Assembly: GCA_963708645.1 (NCBI GenBank)
Contig: CAVPTA010000010.1
Location: 124,001-188,000 of the forward strand
Direction of reading: 5' to 3'
Length of the DNA stretch: 64,000 nt
DNA from: RYN-133 sp963708645
GTDB taxonomy: Bacteria; Actinomycetota; Actinomycetes; Mycobacteriales; Jatrophihabitantaceae
Shown here: one piece after another, positions 9,634-17,001 of the stretch
Layout: each line of letters begins with the position of its first letter
How positions within the stretch are numbered: the stretch's first letter is position 1
Made by a program: the position numbers and the translations under genes
The notes under the pieces: generated by a model
What the model was told of the DNA's origin: nothing
Seen by the model: the letters and a program-made list of their open reading frames with translations, nothing else
Databases searched by the model: none

Positions 9634-10070
9634 CGAGCGTGCTCGTGCTCAACGGCCCGAACCTCGGCAGGCTCGGCACCCGCGAGCCGGATGTCTACGG
9701 CACCACGTCCCACGCCGAGCTCGAGGCGCTGTGCGTCCGCGGCGGTGCAGAGCTCGGTCTTGACGTAAGCGTGCGCCAGAGCGACCACGAAGGTCAGCTG
9801 CTCGAATGGCTGCACGCGGCCGCCGACGACAACATTCCCGTCGTTCTCAACGCCGGCGCGCTGACCCACACATCGGTAGCCCTGGGCGACGCGTGCGCGA
9901 TGCTCACGGCCCCGTTGCTGGAGGTACACCTGAGCAACGTGTTCGCTCGCGAGCCGTTCCGGCACCAGAGTTACGTCTCGGCACACGCCGCCGGCGTCAT
10001 CATGGGACTCGGCCCGCAGGGTTACGTCCTCGCCCTGTCGTACGTCGCGTCGTGTTTGGACGGATCCTGA
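9630..10070 (+). CDS. aroQ: type II 3-dehydroquinate dehydratase
   Basis: Removes water from 3-dehydroquinate to give 3-dehydroshikimate. The type II signature is clear: LNGPNLGRLG with the catalytic Tyr in the mobile loop (TREPDVYGTT), NAGALTHTSVAL, VHLSNVFAREPFRHQSY. It has 146 residues. The strong GAGGAGG site lies inside the end of aroB. The conserved actinobacterial order would put pepQ next, but here a TauE/SafE permease follows. Confidence 0.95.
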   Translation: MTSVLVLNGPNLGRLGTREPDVYGTTSHAELEALCVRGGAELGLDVSVRQSDHEGQLLEWLHAAADDNIPVVLNAGALTHTSVALGDACAMLTAPLLEVHLSNVFAREPFRHQSYVSAHAAGVIMGLGPQGYVLALSYVASCLDGS

Positions 10071-10102
10071 GCGTGGTTTCCCTTGTTTCCCGGGCTGACG
10101 GA

Positions 10103-10108
10103 TAGGTT
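10103..10108 (+). promoter_or_regulatory. -10 box (TAGGTT) for leaderless TauE/SafE gene
   Basis: TAGGTT ends 6 bases before ATG 10115; no ribosome-binding site is present. It suggests the permease is transcribed separately from aroQ. Confidence 0.5.
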
Positions 10109-10114
10109 TTCCTG

Positions 10115-11107
10115 ATGGACTGGACCCTCGCACTCGGTGCCCTCGTCGTGGGCATCGTCGTCGGCCTGACCGGAATGGGCGGCGGCGCCCTGATGACGCC
10201 GATGCTCGTGCTGTTGTTCAACGTGTCGCCGCTCTCGGCGGTGTCGAGCGACCTCGTGGCCGCCGCGGTGATGAAGCCGGTCGGCTCGTTCGTCCACTTC
10301 CGCCACGGCACCGTGCGCATGGACCTAGTCAAGTGGCTGTGCATCGGGTCGATCCCGGCGGCGTTCTGCGGCGTGCTGATCGAACGAGCGCTCGGCAGCG
10401 GGCAGACCGTCGAGGACTTCGTGCAGTACGCCCTCGGCGTCGCGCTGATCCTCGCCGCGATCGGTCTGTTCATCCGCTCCTACCAGCGGCTGGCCGAGCG
10501 CGCCGCGCAGCGTGACGGGCGTCGCGAGGTCGATCCCGAAGGCCCGCCGGTGCTCAACATCCGGCCGATTCCCACGATCGCGGTCGGCGCGGTCGGCGGC
10601 GTCGTGGTCGGCATGACCTCGGTCGGCTCGGGATCGCTGATCATCATCGCGCTGATGTACCTCTACCCGAAGCTGCGTGCGCGCGAGCTGGTCGGCACCG
10701 ACCTGGTGCAGGCCGTCCCGCTCGTCGCAGCGGCTGCCATCGGTCACCTCATCTTCGGCGACTTCTCGCTGTCGGTCACCGGCGCGCTGCTCGTCGGGTC
10801 CGTCCCCGGTGCGTTCATCGGCGCGCAGCTGTCGTCGCGCTTGCCCGGCGCGATCATCCGTCGTGCGCTCGGCTTCGTGCTGCTTGCGTCCGCGCTCAAG
10901 CTGCTCAGCGTCGACTCGTTCCAGACCGGCGTGATCCTCGTGATCCTCGCGCTGCTGGCCGGTCCGGCGTGGATGCTGCTACGCCGCCGGCACGGCTTCC
11001 CGGCACTGCCGAAGCACGAGAAGCAACAGCAGGCCGAAGCCGCCTCGAAGTCGGACGGCGATGTCGGACGCGAGCCGGCCGTCGACGACCGTCCAATTTC
11101 GCGATAG
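10115..11107 (+). CDS. TauE/SafE-family sulfite/anion permease
   Basis: Polytopic membrane protein of 330 residues with about eight hydrophobic segments in two halves. Each half opens with the glycine-rich TauE motif (GLTGMGGGALMTP near residue 18; GMTSVGSGSLIII near residue 165). The family exports sulfite, sulfoacetate or related organosulfonates. The last 40 residues are hydrophilic and cytoplasmic. It sits between aroQ and efp, where many actinobacteria have pepQ. Substrate unknown. Confidence 0.82.
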   Translation: MDWTLALGALVVGIVVGLTGMGGGALMTPMLVLLFNVSPLSAVSSDLVAAAVMKPVGSFVHFRHGTVRMDLVKWLCIGSIPAAFCGVLIERALGSGQTVEDFVQYALGVALILAAIGLFIRSYQRLAERAAQRDGRREVDPEGPPVLNIRPIPTIAVGAVGGVVVGMTSVGSGSLIIIALMYLYPKLRARELVGTDLVQAVPLVAAAAIGHLIFGDFSLSVTGALLVGSVPGAFIGAQLSSRLPGAIIRRALGFVLLASALKLLSVDSFQTGVILVILALLAGPAWMLLRRRHGFPALPKHEKQQQAEAASKSDGDVGREPAVDDRPISR

Positions 11108-11189
11108 CTCGAGCTGCGCGACGCTGTCGAGATCGAGGTTGCAGGCCCGTGCAAACGACGGCGTGGGACAGCGACGAACACACGCCCCT

Positions 11190-11195
11190 TAGACT
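11190..11195 (+). promoter_or_regulatory. -10 box (TAGACT) for leaderless efp
   Basis: TAGACT ends 8 bases before GTG 11204. The 96-base gap after the permease holds no ribosome-binding site, so efp-nusB appears to start from its own leaderless promoter. Confidence 0.55.
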
Positions 11196-11203
11196 GACAC
11201 CTC

Positions 11204-11767
11204 GTGGCAACGACAAATGACCTGAAGAACGGCCTTGTGCTCAACATCGACGGCCAGTTGTGGACCGTCGTCGAGTTCCAGCACGTGAAGCCCGGCAAGG
11301 GCGGCGCGTTCGTGCGCACGACGCTGAAGAACGTGCTGTCGGGCAAGGTGGTCGACCGCACCTTCAACGCCGGGACGAAGGTCGAGACGGCAAACGTCGA
11401 CAAGCGGGCGATGACCTACCTGTACAAGGAGGGCACCGACTTCGTCTTCATGGACGGCCAGACCTACGACCAGGTGCACGTTCCGTCCGAGACCGTCGGC
11501 GACGGCGCGAACTACCTGCTCGACAACGCCGAGGTTGCCATTGCCGTCCATGACGGGACGCCGCTCTACATCGAGATGCCGACCTCGGTCGAGCTCATCA
11601 TCAGCCACACCGACCCCGGCCTGCAGGGTGATCGCTCGACCGGCGGCACCAAGCCGGCCACGCTCGAGACCGGCGCCGAGATCCAGGTGCCGCTGTTCGT
11701 GTCGACCGGCGAGAAGGTCAAGGTCGACACTCGCGACGGCCGGTACCTCGGCCGCGTGAATTCCTGA
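11204..11767 (+). CDS. efp: elongation factor P
   Basis: Ribosome-bound factor that relieves stalling at polyproline. All three OB-like domains are present in 187 residues: the N-terminal KOW-like domain with the tip loop PGKGGAF (the Lys that is modified in some bacteria), the central domain, and the C-terminal GDRSTGGTKPATLETG segment that marks EF-P. It starts at GTG 11204 directly after a -10 box. nusB follows after 3 bases, so the two are cotranscribed. Confidence 0.96.
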   Translation: MATTNDLKNGLVLNIDGQLWTVVEFQHVKPGKGGAFVRTTLKNVLSGKVVDRTFNAGTKVETANVDKRAMTYLYKEGTDFVFMDGQTYDQVHVPSETVGDGANYLLDNAEVAIAVHDGTPLYIEMPTSVELIISHTDPGLQGDRSTGGTKPATLETGAEIQVPLFVSTGEKVKVDTRDGRYLGRVNS

Positions 11768-11770
11768 TCG

Positions 11771-12190
11771 ATGGCTGCTCGCTCGAAGGCCCGTAAGCGC
11801 GCGGTCGACGTCTTGTACGAGTCGGACGTGCGCGGCGTCGACACGTTGTCGACGTTGCACGATCGTGTCGAGTTGGGCGATCCGCCGGTGAATGAGTACA
11901 CGGTCTCGTTGATCGAGGGCGCCCAGGAACACCGTGCGCGCATCGACGAGATCCTCGCGGCGTATGCCGAAGGCTGGACGATCGAGCGCATGCCTGGTGT
12001 CGACCGAGCAGTGCTGCGCCTTGGTGTCTACGAGCTGCTGTGGCGTGACGATGTGCCCGATGCGGTCGTCATCGACGAAGCCGTCGAGCTCGCCAAGTCG
12101 TTGTCGACCGACGAGTCGCCGCGCTTCGTCAACGGGGTGCTGGCACGCGTACTGCGCGACCGTGCCGTCCTCGTCCCGGTCGCGCAGTAG
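11771..12190 (+). CDS. nusB: transcription antitermination factor NusB
   Basis: All-helical RNA-binding protein that with NusE/S10 forms the rRNA antitermination complex. The N-terminus ARSKARKRAVDVLYESD and the C-terminal block VDRAVLRLGVYELLW, VVIDEAVELAKSL and PRFVNGVLARVLRD are diagnostic. It has 139 residues and starts 3 bases after efp. It ends 4 bases before the stop of the convergent epimerase gene. In many actinobacteria bldD and then pyrR follow nusB; here 17 kb of unrelated genes intervene. Confidence 0.95.
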   Translation: MAARSKARKRAVDVLYESDVRGVDTLSTLHDRVELGDPPVNEYTVSLIEGAQEHRARIDEILAAYAEGWTIERMPGVDRAVLRLGVYELLWRDDVPDAVVIDEAVELAKSLSTDESPRFVNGVLARVLRDRAVLVPVAQ

Positions 12191-12194
12191 CCGT

Positions 12195-13094
12195 TTACTG
12201 CCGGGGCGCGTACGCGCCGGCGTCGATGTCTGCGATCAGCGTCGGGCCGGTCGGCGTCCAGCCGAGCAGTTCCTGCGTCTGGTCGCTCGTCGCGGTGAGG
12301 TCCATCGCGAAGAAGTTGCCGATCCAGCCGTAGTGCCCGACGACGTCGTCGGGCGAGATCGACGCGACCGGCAGGTCGAATGCCCGGCCGATGGCTTCGG
12401 CGATCTCGCGGGTGGTCACGCCGGTCTCGGCGACGGCGTGCAGGCACGCACCCGCCGGGGCCTTTTCGAGGCCGAGCACGTTCATCCGCGCGGCGTCCGA
12501 GCGATGCACCGCTGCCCAGCTGTTGGTGCCGTCGCCCGGGTAGCCCGAGACGACTTTCTCGCGGGCGATCCCGGCCAGGTGTGCGATGAACCCGTGATCG
12601 CCGGTGCCGTGCACCGTGGGCGAGAAGCGCAGGCCGACCGTGTGCACGCCCTGGTCTACGAAGTCGAGCGCGAGGTTCTCACTGCCGCCGCGCGGCGCGT
12701 CAGGGCCGTGGAACGGCGATGGGTCGTTCTCCGACGCCGGGCGGTCCTGGGTCAGCCCGGCAACCCCGGATGCGATGAGGAACGGCCGGCCGGTGCCGGC
12801 AAGCGTCTCGCCGATCGTCTGCGTGGCGGCGCGTTCGGCGGCAGCGGTGCCGACGGGGTCTGACCAATCGTGCTTGTTCGCGAGGTGGATCACCGCGTCG
12901 GCCTCGCGGGCACCGGTCCGGATGCTGTCGCGGTCGTCGAGGTCGCCTCGCAGTACAACTGCGCCCTTGGCCGCCAGCGCCGCGGCCGACGAGTCCGAGC
13001 GGGCGAGCCCGGTGACCTCGTGGCCGGCCGCGAGCAACTCGTCCACGGTCGCCGATCCGATCCAACCGGAGGCCCCGGTGACGAAAACGTGCAT
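12195..13094 (-). CDS. NAD-dependent epimerase/dehydratase (extended SDR)
   Basis: Starts at the ATG whose complement is 13092-13094, because AAGGAG lies 6 bases upstream; this removes five residues (MKEFD) that are really the ribosome-binding site. The 299-residue protein begins with the Rossmann motif TGASGWIG, has a GDLDD loop, IHLANKHDW, and a serine-rich segment LIASGVAG where the family's catalytic Ser sits. The canonical YxxxK is not obvious (SENLALDFVDQG follows), so it is an atypical SDR of the kind often found beside TetR regulators. It is divergent from the TetR gene, whose product likely represses it. Confidence 0.82.
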   Translation of the reverse strand: MHVFVTGASGWIGSATVDELLAAGHEVTGLARSDSSAAALAAKGAVVLRGDLDDRDSIRTGAREADAVIHLANKHDWSDPVGTAAAERAATQTIGETLAGTGRPFLIASGVAGLTQDRPASENDPSPFHGPDAPRGGSENLALDFVDQGVHTVGLRFSPTVHGTGDHGFIAHLAGIAREKVVSGYPGDGTNSWAAVHRSDAARMNVLGLEKAPAGACLHAVAETGVTTREIAEAIGRAFDLPVASISPDDVVGHYGWIGNFFAMDLTATSDQTQELLGWTPTGPTLIADIDAGAYAPRQ

Positions 13095-13120
13095 GTCGAA
13101 CTCCTTCATGATGTCGGTAA

Positions 13121-13130
13121 CTGACGTCAG
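13121..13130. promoter_or_regulatory. candidate TetR operator CTGACGTCAG
   Basis: A perfect 10-base palindrome in the 87-base gap between the divergent epimerase and TetR genes. A further half-site (AACTGACG, 13132-13139) and GTCAGT (13152-13157) flank it, giving several GTCAG/CTGAC half-sites near both starts. Confidence 0.45.
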
Positions 13131-13169
13131 AAACTGACGCTACACCTCGAAGTCAGTCACTGCCATCAC

Positions 13170-13175
13170 TAGACT
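13170..13175 (+). promoter_or_regulatory. -10 box (TAGACT) for leaderless tetR gene
   Basis: TAGACT ends 6 bases before GTG 13182. Confidence 0.5.
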
Positions 13176-13181
13176 GGCGGC

Positions 13182-13748
13182 GTGCGTTGGGAACCGGGTA
13201 CTCCGCAGCGGCTGCAGCAAGCCGCGCTCGAGCTGTTCGCGACCCGCGGGTTCGAGCAGACGACGGCCACCGACATCGCGCAGGCCGTCGGCCTCACCGA
13301 GCGCACCTTCTACCGGCACTTCGCCGACAAGCGCGAGGTGTTGTTCTACGGGCAGGACGTGCTTCTGGACGCGTTCTTGACCGGCGTCGAGACCGCCCCG
13401 CCGGCATCGTCACCGCTGGACGTCGTGGCGGCGGCCGTGCAATCGGCGTCCGCGTTCTTCACCGCGGATCGCCGCGCGAACTCGCGCACCCGCCAGTCGG
13501 TGATCGAGGCGCATCGGGCCCTGCAGGAGCGCGAACAGCACAAGCTCGCGACCATTGCGACGCGGGTCGCGGACGCCTTGCGCACCCGTGGAGTTTCCGA
13601 ACCCGCAGCGACGCTGGCAGCCCAAACCGGAGCCACCGTTTTCGGTATCGCGTTCGGGCAGTGGATCGGTCCGGACGAGCATCGCGACATGGGCGAAATC
13701 GCTGCCACTGTGTTCGGTGAACTGCGCACATTGGTCGCTGTCTCGTAG
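13182..13748 (+). CDS. TetR-family transcriptional regulator
   Basis: 188-residue repressor. The N-terminal HTH is clear: QAALELFATRGFEQTTATDI, AQAVGLTERTFYRHF, then DKREVLF. The C-terminal ligand domain is helical and not assignable to a known ligand. It starts at GTG 13182 just downstream of a -10 box, divergent from the SDR gene; autoregulation and control of that gene through the CTGACGTCAG palindrome are inferred from layout. Confidence 0.9.
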   Translation: MRWEPGTPQRLQQAALELFATRGFEQTTATDIAQAVGLTERTFYRHFADKREVLFYGQDVLLDAFLTGVETAPPASSPLDVVAAAVQSASAFFTADRRANSRTRQSVIEAHRALQEREQHKLATIATRVADALRTRGVSEPAATLAAQTGATVFGIAFGQWIGPDEHRDMGEIAATVFGELRTLVAVS

Positions 13749-13815
13749 TTGCGATCAAGGGGCACCTCTCGTAGCTTCGCTGGATACCCCCTTAGCGAAT
13801 TGGAGTTGTTCTGGC

Positions 13816-14937
13816 GTGCCGTCGTACCGCCCGCGGGCCGCAGCGCACAAGCTGCGCGTCGCCGTGCTCGTCGTCTCGCTGGTAGCCGGCGCCCTCGCCG
13901 CGCTCAGTGGTGCCGCCGCCCACGCCCGGCCGACGTTGCAACGCTCGATCGCGCAGGTTTCGGCACTGCTCGACCGACTCAGCCGCCAGAACGAGATGCT
14001 GGACGAGCGTTACAACACCGCAGTAGCGGCGGCGGCAACCCAGCAGACGGCGGCCCGCGCGGCCGCTCGGGCGGCCCGGGCGGCAGCGCACGATGCCGCC
14101 GTCGCGCGTGAGCACCTCAGCATGACGGCGGCTCAGCGCTACGAGGCCGGCGCGCTCGACTCGACCTCGCTACTGCTGACGAGCAACAACCCGCAGGCCT
14201 ATCTCGACGATCTCAGCTCGATGGACTACCTGTCCTCGCAGCTCGCCACGCTGGCCACCCAGGCGCGCACGAGCGCGGAGCATGCTCGCGCGGCCGCCGC
14301 GCATGCCGCGCGCGAGTTGAGCTCGGCGCAGGCCAAGGTCCGCACCGTCCGCAACCAGCAGGCGGTGCTGCAGTCGCGCACTGCCCATTTCAAGACAGTC
14401 CTGGCCAGCCTGAGCGCCGAGCAGCAGCGCAGGTACGAGCACGCCCGCGAGGTCGCGCTCGCCAAGGCGCAGGCGATCGCGAGAGCGCAGGCACGCGCTG
14501 CAGCGCGGGCGCCCAAGTCGCGGCCGGCCACGCCGGTGCGGTCGACGCCGGTGGTGCCGACCCCGCCGACGAACAACCCGGTCAACGTCCAGCACGCCAT
14601 CGACTACGCCGAGGCGCAGGTCGGCAAGTCGTACTCCTACGGTGCGTCCGGACCGGACTCGTTCGACTGCTCGGGCCTGACGATGGCGTCGTGGGCGCGT
14701 GGCGGGGTCTACCTGCCGCACTCGGCGGCGGCCCAGTACAACGTCGGCCAGCACATCCCGTACGACCAGTTGCAGCCCGGCGATCTCATCTTCTTGTACC
14801 AGCCGATCGGGCACGTGGAGATCTATGTGGGCAAGGACCTCGCCGTGTCCGCAGCCGATCCGGCGCTCGGCGTGGTCTACGTGCACCCGTCCCAGGACAT
14901 GTCCGACTACGTGGGGGCGACGCGCCCACAGGGGTGA
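13816..14937 (+). CDS. secreted NlpC/P60 peptidoglycan endopeptidase with N-terminal coiled coil
   Basis: Starts at GTG 13816 (GGAG 10 bases upstream). A signal peptide (basic start, then VAVLVVSLVAGALAALSGA) precedes about 200 residues of Ala/Gln/Arg-rich coiled coil (RipA-like), a Pro/Thr linker near residue 245, and a C-terminal NlpC/P60 domain. The catalytic pair is Cys285 in SFDCSGL and His333 in GHVEIYVG. Such enzymes cut the D-Glu-mDAP bond of peptidoglycan stem peptides in cell separation; the coiled coil is the usual regulatory/FtsX-type interaction region. 373 residues. No c-di-AMP riboswitch fits in the 67-base upstream gap. Confidence 0.9.
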   Translation: MPSYRPRAAAHKLRVAVLVVSLVAGALAALSGAAAHARPTLQRSIAQVSALLDRLSRQNEMLDERYNTAVAAAATQQTAARAAARAARAAAHDAAVAREHLSMTAAQRYEAGALDSTSLLLTSNNPQAYLDDLSSMDYLSSQLATLATQARTSAEHARAAAAHAARELSSAQAKVRTVRNQQAVLQSRTAHFKTVLASLSAEQQRRYEHAREVALAKAQAIARAQARAAARAPKSRPATPVRSTPVVPTPPTNNPVNVQHAIDYAEAQVGKSYSYGASGPDSFDCSGLTMASWARGGVYLPHSAAAQYNVGQHIPYDQLQPGDLIFLYQPIGHVEIYVGKDLAVSAADPALGVVYVHPSQDMSDYVGATRPQG

Positions 14938-14960
14938 GCAGGGGCTTCTCGCCTGCCGAA

Positions 14961-14989
14961 TAATGTGATATCTATTTGATATCACATTA
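14961..14989. promoter_or_regulatory. 29-bp perfect palindromic operator before the SPFH operon
   Basis: TAATGTGATATC (14961-14972), a TATTT spacer, and its exact inverse GATATCACATTA (14978-14989). Because GATATC is itself palindromic, the site also reads as two TGATATC direct repeats 11 bases apart (14966 and 14977), about one helical turn, the arrangement ribbon-helix-helix dimers prefer. It is markedly AT-rich in this GC-rich DNA, ends at the ribosome-binding site AGGAGGA (14989-14995), and could cover a -10 box. The likely ligand is the RHH protein encoded at 15914. Confidence 0.7.
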
Positions 14990-14998
14990 GGAGGACCG

Positions 14999-15910
14999 AT
15001 GAGTGAGCCCACGAGCATCGACAGCACTGCCGCCCCGGTCGGGCACGGTGGCGTCCGGGTCCAGGTCGAAGAACGTCCGGCGGCGGTGGCGATCGGATTC
15101 CTCGGAATCGGCGTCGTCCTCATCTGCGCGGCCGCCGCGATCGCCCTCGGCAAGACCAGCGCACCGGGCTGGCTCGCCGTCCCCGTAGCGATCGGCGTTG
15201 TCGTGCTCACCTCGCTGGTGGTGGTGTCACCCGGAGAGAGCCGCGTCGTGCAGTTCTTCGGTCGCTACGTCGGCACGGTGCGCCGGCCGGGTCTGGCGTG
15301 GGTCGTCCCACTGAGCACGCGGCGCAGCGTGAGCGTGCGCGTGCGCAACTTCGAGACCAATAGGCTCAAGGTCAACGACGCCGACGGCAACCCGGTCGAG
15401 ATCGCCGCGATCGTCGTCTGGCAGGTCGCCGACACCGCACGCGCGGTCTTCGGCGTCGACGACTACCCGGCCTTCGTGCGGGTGCAGGCCGAGTCGGCCC
15501 TGCGGCACGTCGCCAACAGCTATCCCTACGACAATGCCGACGAGGCCGGGACCTCGCTGCGCGGCGCTACCGACGCCGTCGCGCTCGAACTCGCCACCGA
15601 GGTCGCCGAACGGGTCGCGCTGGCCGGGGTCGAGATCGTCGAGGTACGCATCAGCCACCTTGCCTACGCGTCCGAGATCGCCCAGGCCATGCTGCGTCGG
15701 CAGCAGGCCAACGCCGTTGTCGCGGCGCGGTCCCGGATCGTCGAGGGCGCGGTCGGCATGGTCGAGATGGCGCTCAACCGGCTCAACGAGCGCGACATCA
15801 TCGAGCTGGACGAGGAACGCAAGGCGGCGATGGTCAGCAACCTGATGGTCGTCCTGTGCGGCGACCAACCCGCCTCGCCGATCGTCAACACCGGCACGCT
15901 CTACAGCTGA
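14999..15910 (+). CDS. SPFH/Band 7 domain membrane protein
   Basis: 303 residues. A short polar N-terminus is followed by two hydrophobic segments (about residues 30-50 and 60-77), then the SPFH core starting at VVVSPGESRVVQFFGRYVGTV and running through TDAVALELATEVAER, with a helical C-terminus (SEIAQAMLRRQQANAVVAAR) typical of stomatin/flotillin oligomers. AGGAGGA lies 4 bases before ATG 14999. The RHH gene follows after 3 bases, then an ABC transporter. SPFH proteins scaffold membrane microdomains; a role in organising or protecting the transporter is inference. Confidence 0.88.
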   Translation: MSEPTSIDSTAAPVGHGGVRVQVEERPAAVAIGFLGIGVVLICAAAAIALGKTSAPGWLAVPVAIGVVVLTSLVVVSPGESRVVQFFGRYVGTVRRPGLAWVVPLSTRRSVSVRVRNFETNRLKVNDADGNPVEIAAIVVWQVADTARAVFGVDDYPAFVRVQAESALRHVANSYPYDNADEAGTSLRGATDAVALELATEVAERVALAGVEIVEVRISHLAYASEIAQAMLRRQQANAVVAARSRIVEGAVGMVEMALNRLNERDIIELDEERKAAMVSNLMVVLCGDQPASPIVNTGTLYS

Positions 15911-15913
15911 GCC

Positions 15914-16105
15914 GTGAGCGACCGCAAGCAACTGCTGGTGCGGATGGATCCGGCGGTGCACGACGCACTGGCCCGGTGGGCCGGCGACGAGTTGCGCAGT
16001 GTCAACGCGCACATCGAGATGCTGTTGCGCCGCGCGCTCGCCGAGGCGGGCCGGATGCCCAAGGCCGCGCCATTGCCCAAACGCGGCCGGCCGAGGGTCG
16101 ACTGA
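15914..16105 (+). CDS. ribbon-helix-helix (Arc-type) DNA-binding protein
   Basis: 63 residues. A beta-strand KQLLVRMDP is followed by helix AVHDALARWAGDELRS and NAHIEMLLRRALAEAGR, the MetJ/Arc fold, with a basic proline-rich tail. It lies between the SPFH and ABC-ATPase genes; its TGA overlaps the ATPase ATG. Small RHH proteins in operons usually autorepress, and the 29-bp TGATATC palindrome upstream of this operon is the obvious candidate site. No toxin gene is adjacent, so it is not evidently an antitoxin. Confidence 0.8.
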   Translation: MSDRKQLLVRMDPAVHDALARWAGDELRSVNAHIEMLLRRALAEAGRMPKAAPLPKRGRPRVD

Positions 16106-17001
16106 TGACCGCCCGACTGCGCGTCGACGCTCTCGTGCGCCACTTCGGCGCAGTGCACGCGTTGGACGGCCTGACCTTCGACGTCCCGGCCGAGCGTCTG
16201 GTCGGCTTCCTCGGCCCGAACGGCGCCGGGAAGACGACGACGATGCGGGCGGTGTTCGGGCTCACCGAACTCGATGCCGGCACCGTCACCTGGGACGGAC
16301 GCCCGATCACTGCGGTTCAACGCCGGCGGTTCGGCTACATGCCTGAGGAGCGCGGCCTGTACCCGTCGATGTCCTTGGGCGAGCAGGTCGAGTACTTCGG
16401 CCGGCTGCACGGCCTGAGCGCGCACGATGCGCGCTCGGCGACGCAGCTGTGGCTCGCCCGGCTCGGACTCGAAGCACGCGCCGACGCAAAGGTCGAGTCG
16501 CTCTCGCACGGCAATCAGCAACGCGCACAACTGGCAGTGGCACTCGTCCACGATCCGGAATTGCTGATCCTCGACGAGCCGCTCGCCGGGCTCGATCCGA
16601 GTGGGATCGACGCGGTCGTCGAGGTGCTGCGTGAACGCGTCCGGGGTGGCTGTTGCGTGCTCCTGTCGAGCCATCAACTCGACCTCGTCGAGGACATCTG
16701 CGATTCGGTCGTGATCATCGACCACGGCCGGCACGTGATCAGCGGGACGGTCGACGAGCTCGCGACCAGCGGGCCCGAGCAGTTGCTGGTGAGCATCGAC
16801 GGGATCGACGACGCCACCTGGGCTCACGCCGTTGCCGGCGCGCACGTGCTCGGAGTGACGGGCGGCGCCACGCGTCTGCAACTGGACGAGGGATGCGACC
16901 GGCGCGAGGTGCTGAAGGCAGCGATGGCCGCCGGAGAGGTCCGCGAGTTCGGCGTGGTCCGCCGACGGCTGTCCGAGGTCTTCCGGGAGGCGACGGCATG
17001 A
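16105..17001 (+). CDS. ABC transporter ATP-binding protein (NatA-like)
   Basis: 298 residues. Walker A GPNGAGKTTT near residue 38, Q-loop region with YMPEERGLYPSMS, signature LSHGNQQRAQLA (a variant of LSGGQ in which His replaces the first Gly), Walker B LLILDEPLAGLD and the H-loop LLSSHQLD. The YMPEERGLY segment and C-terminal DUF4162-like region (RRRLSEVFREATA) resemble NatA-type exporters. It couples to the permease whose ATG overlaps its TGA. Substrate unknown. Confidence 0.92.
   Translation: MTARLRVDALVRHFGAVHALDGLTFDVPAERLVGFLGPNGAGKTTTMRAVFGLTELDAGTVTWDGRPITAVQRRRFGYMPEERGLYPSMSLGEQVEYFGRLHGLSAHDARSATQLWLARLGLEARADAKVESLSHGNQQRAQLAVALVHDPELLILDEPLAGLDPSGIDAVVEVLRERVRGGCCVLLSSHQLDLVEDICDSVVIIDHGRHVISGTVDELATSGPEQLLVSIDGIDDATWAHAVAGAHVLGVTGGATRLQLDEGCDRREVLKAAMAAGEVREFGVVRRRLSEVFREATA

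Noticed and set aside
13749..13815. c-di-AMP (ydaO) riboswitch before the NlpC/P60 gene
   Set aside because: The gap is 67 bases and shows none of the conserved ydaO helices.
15914..16105. RHH protein as an antitoxin
   Set aside because: No small toxin gene is adjacent; the neighbours are the SPFH and transporter genes, so an operon repressor is more likely.
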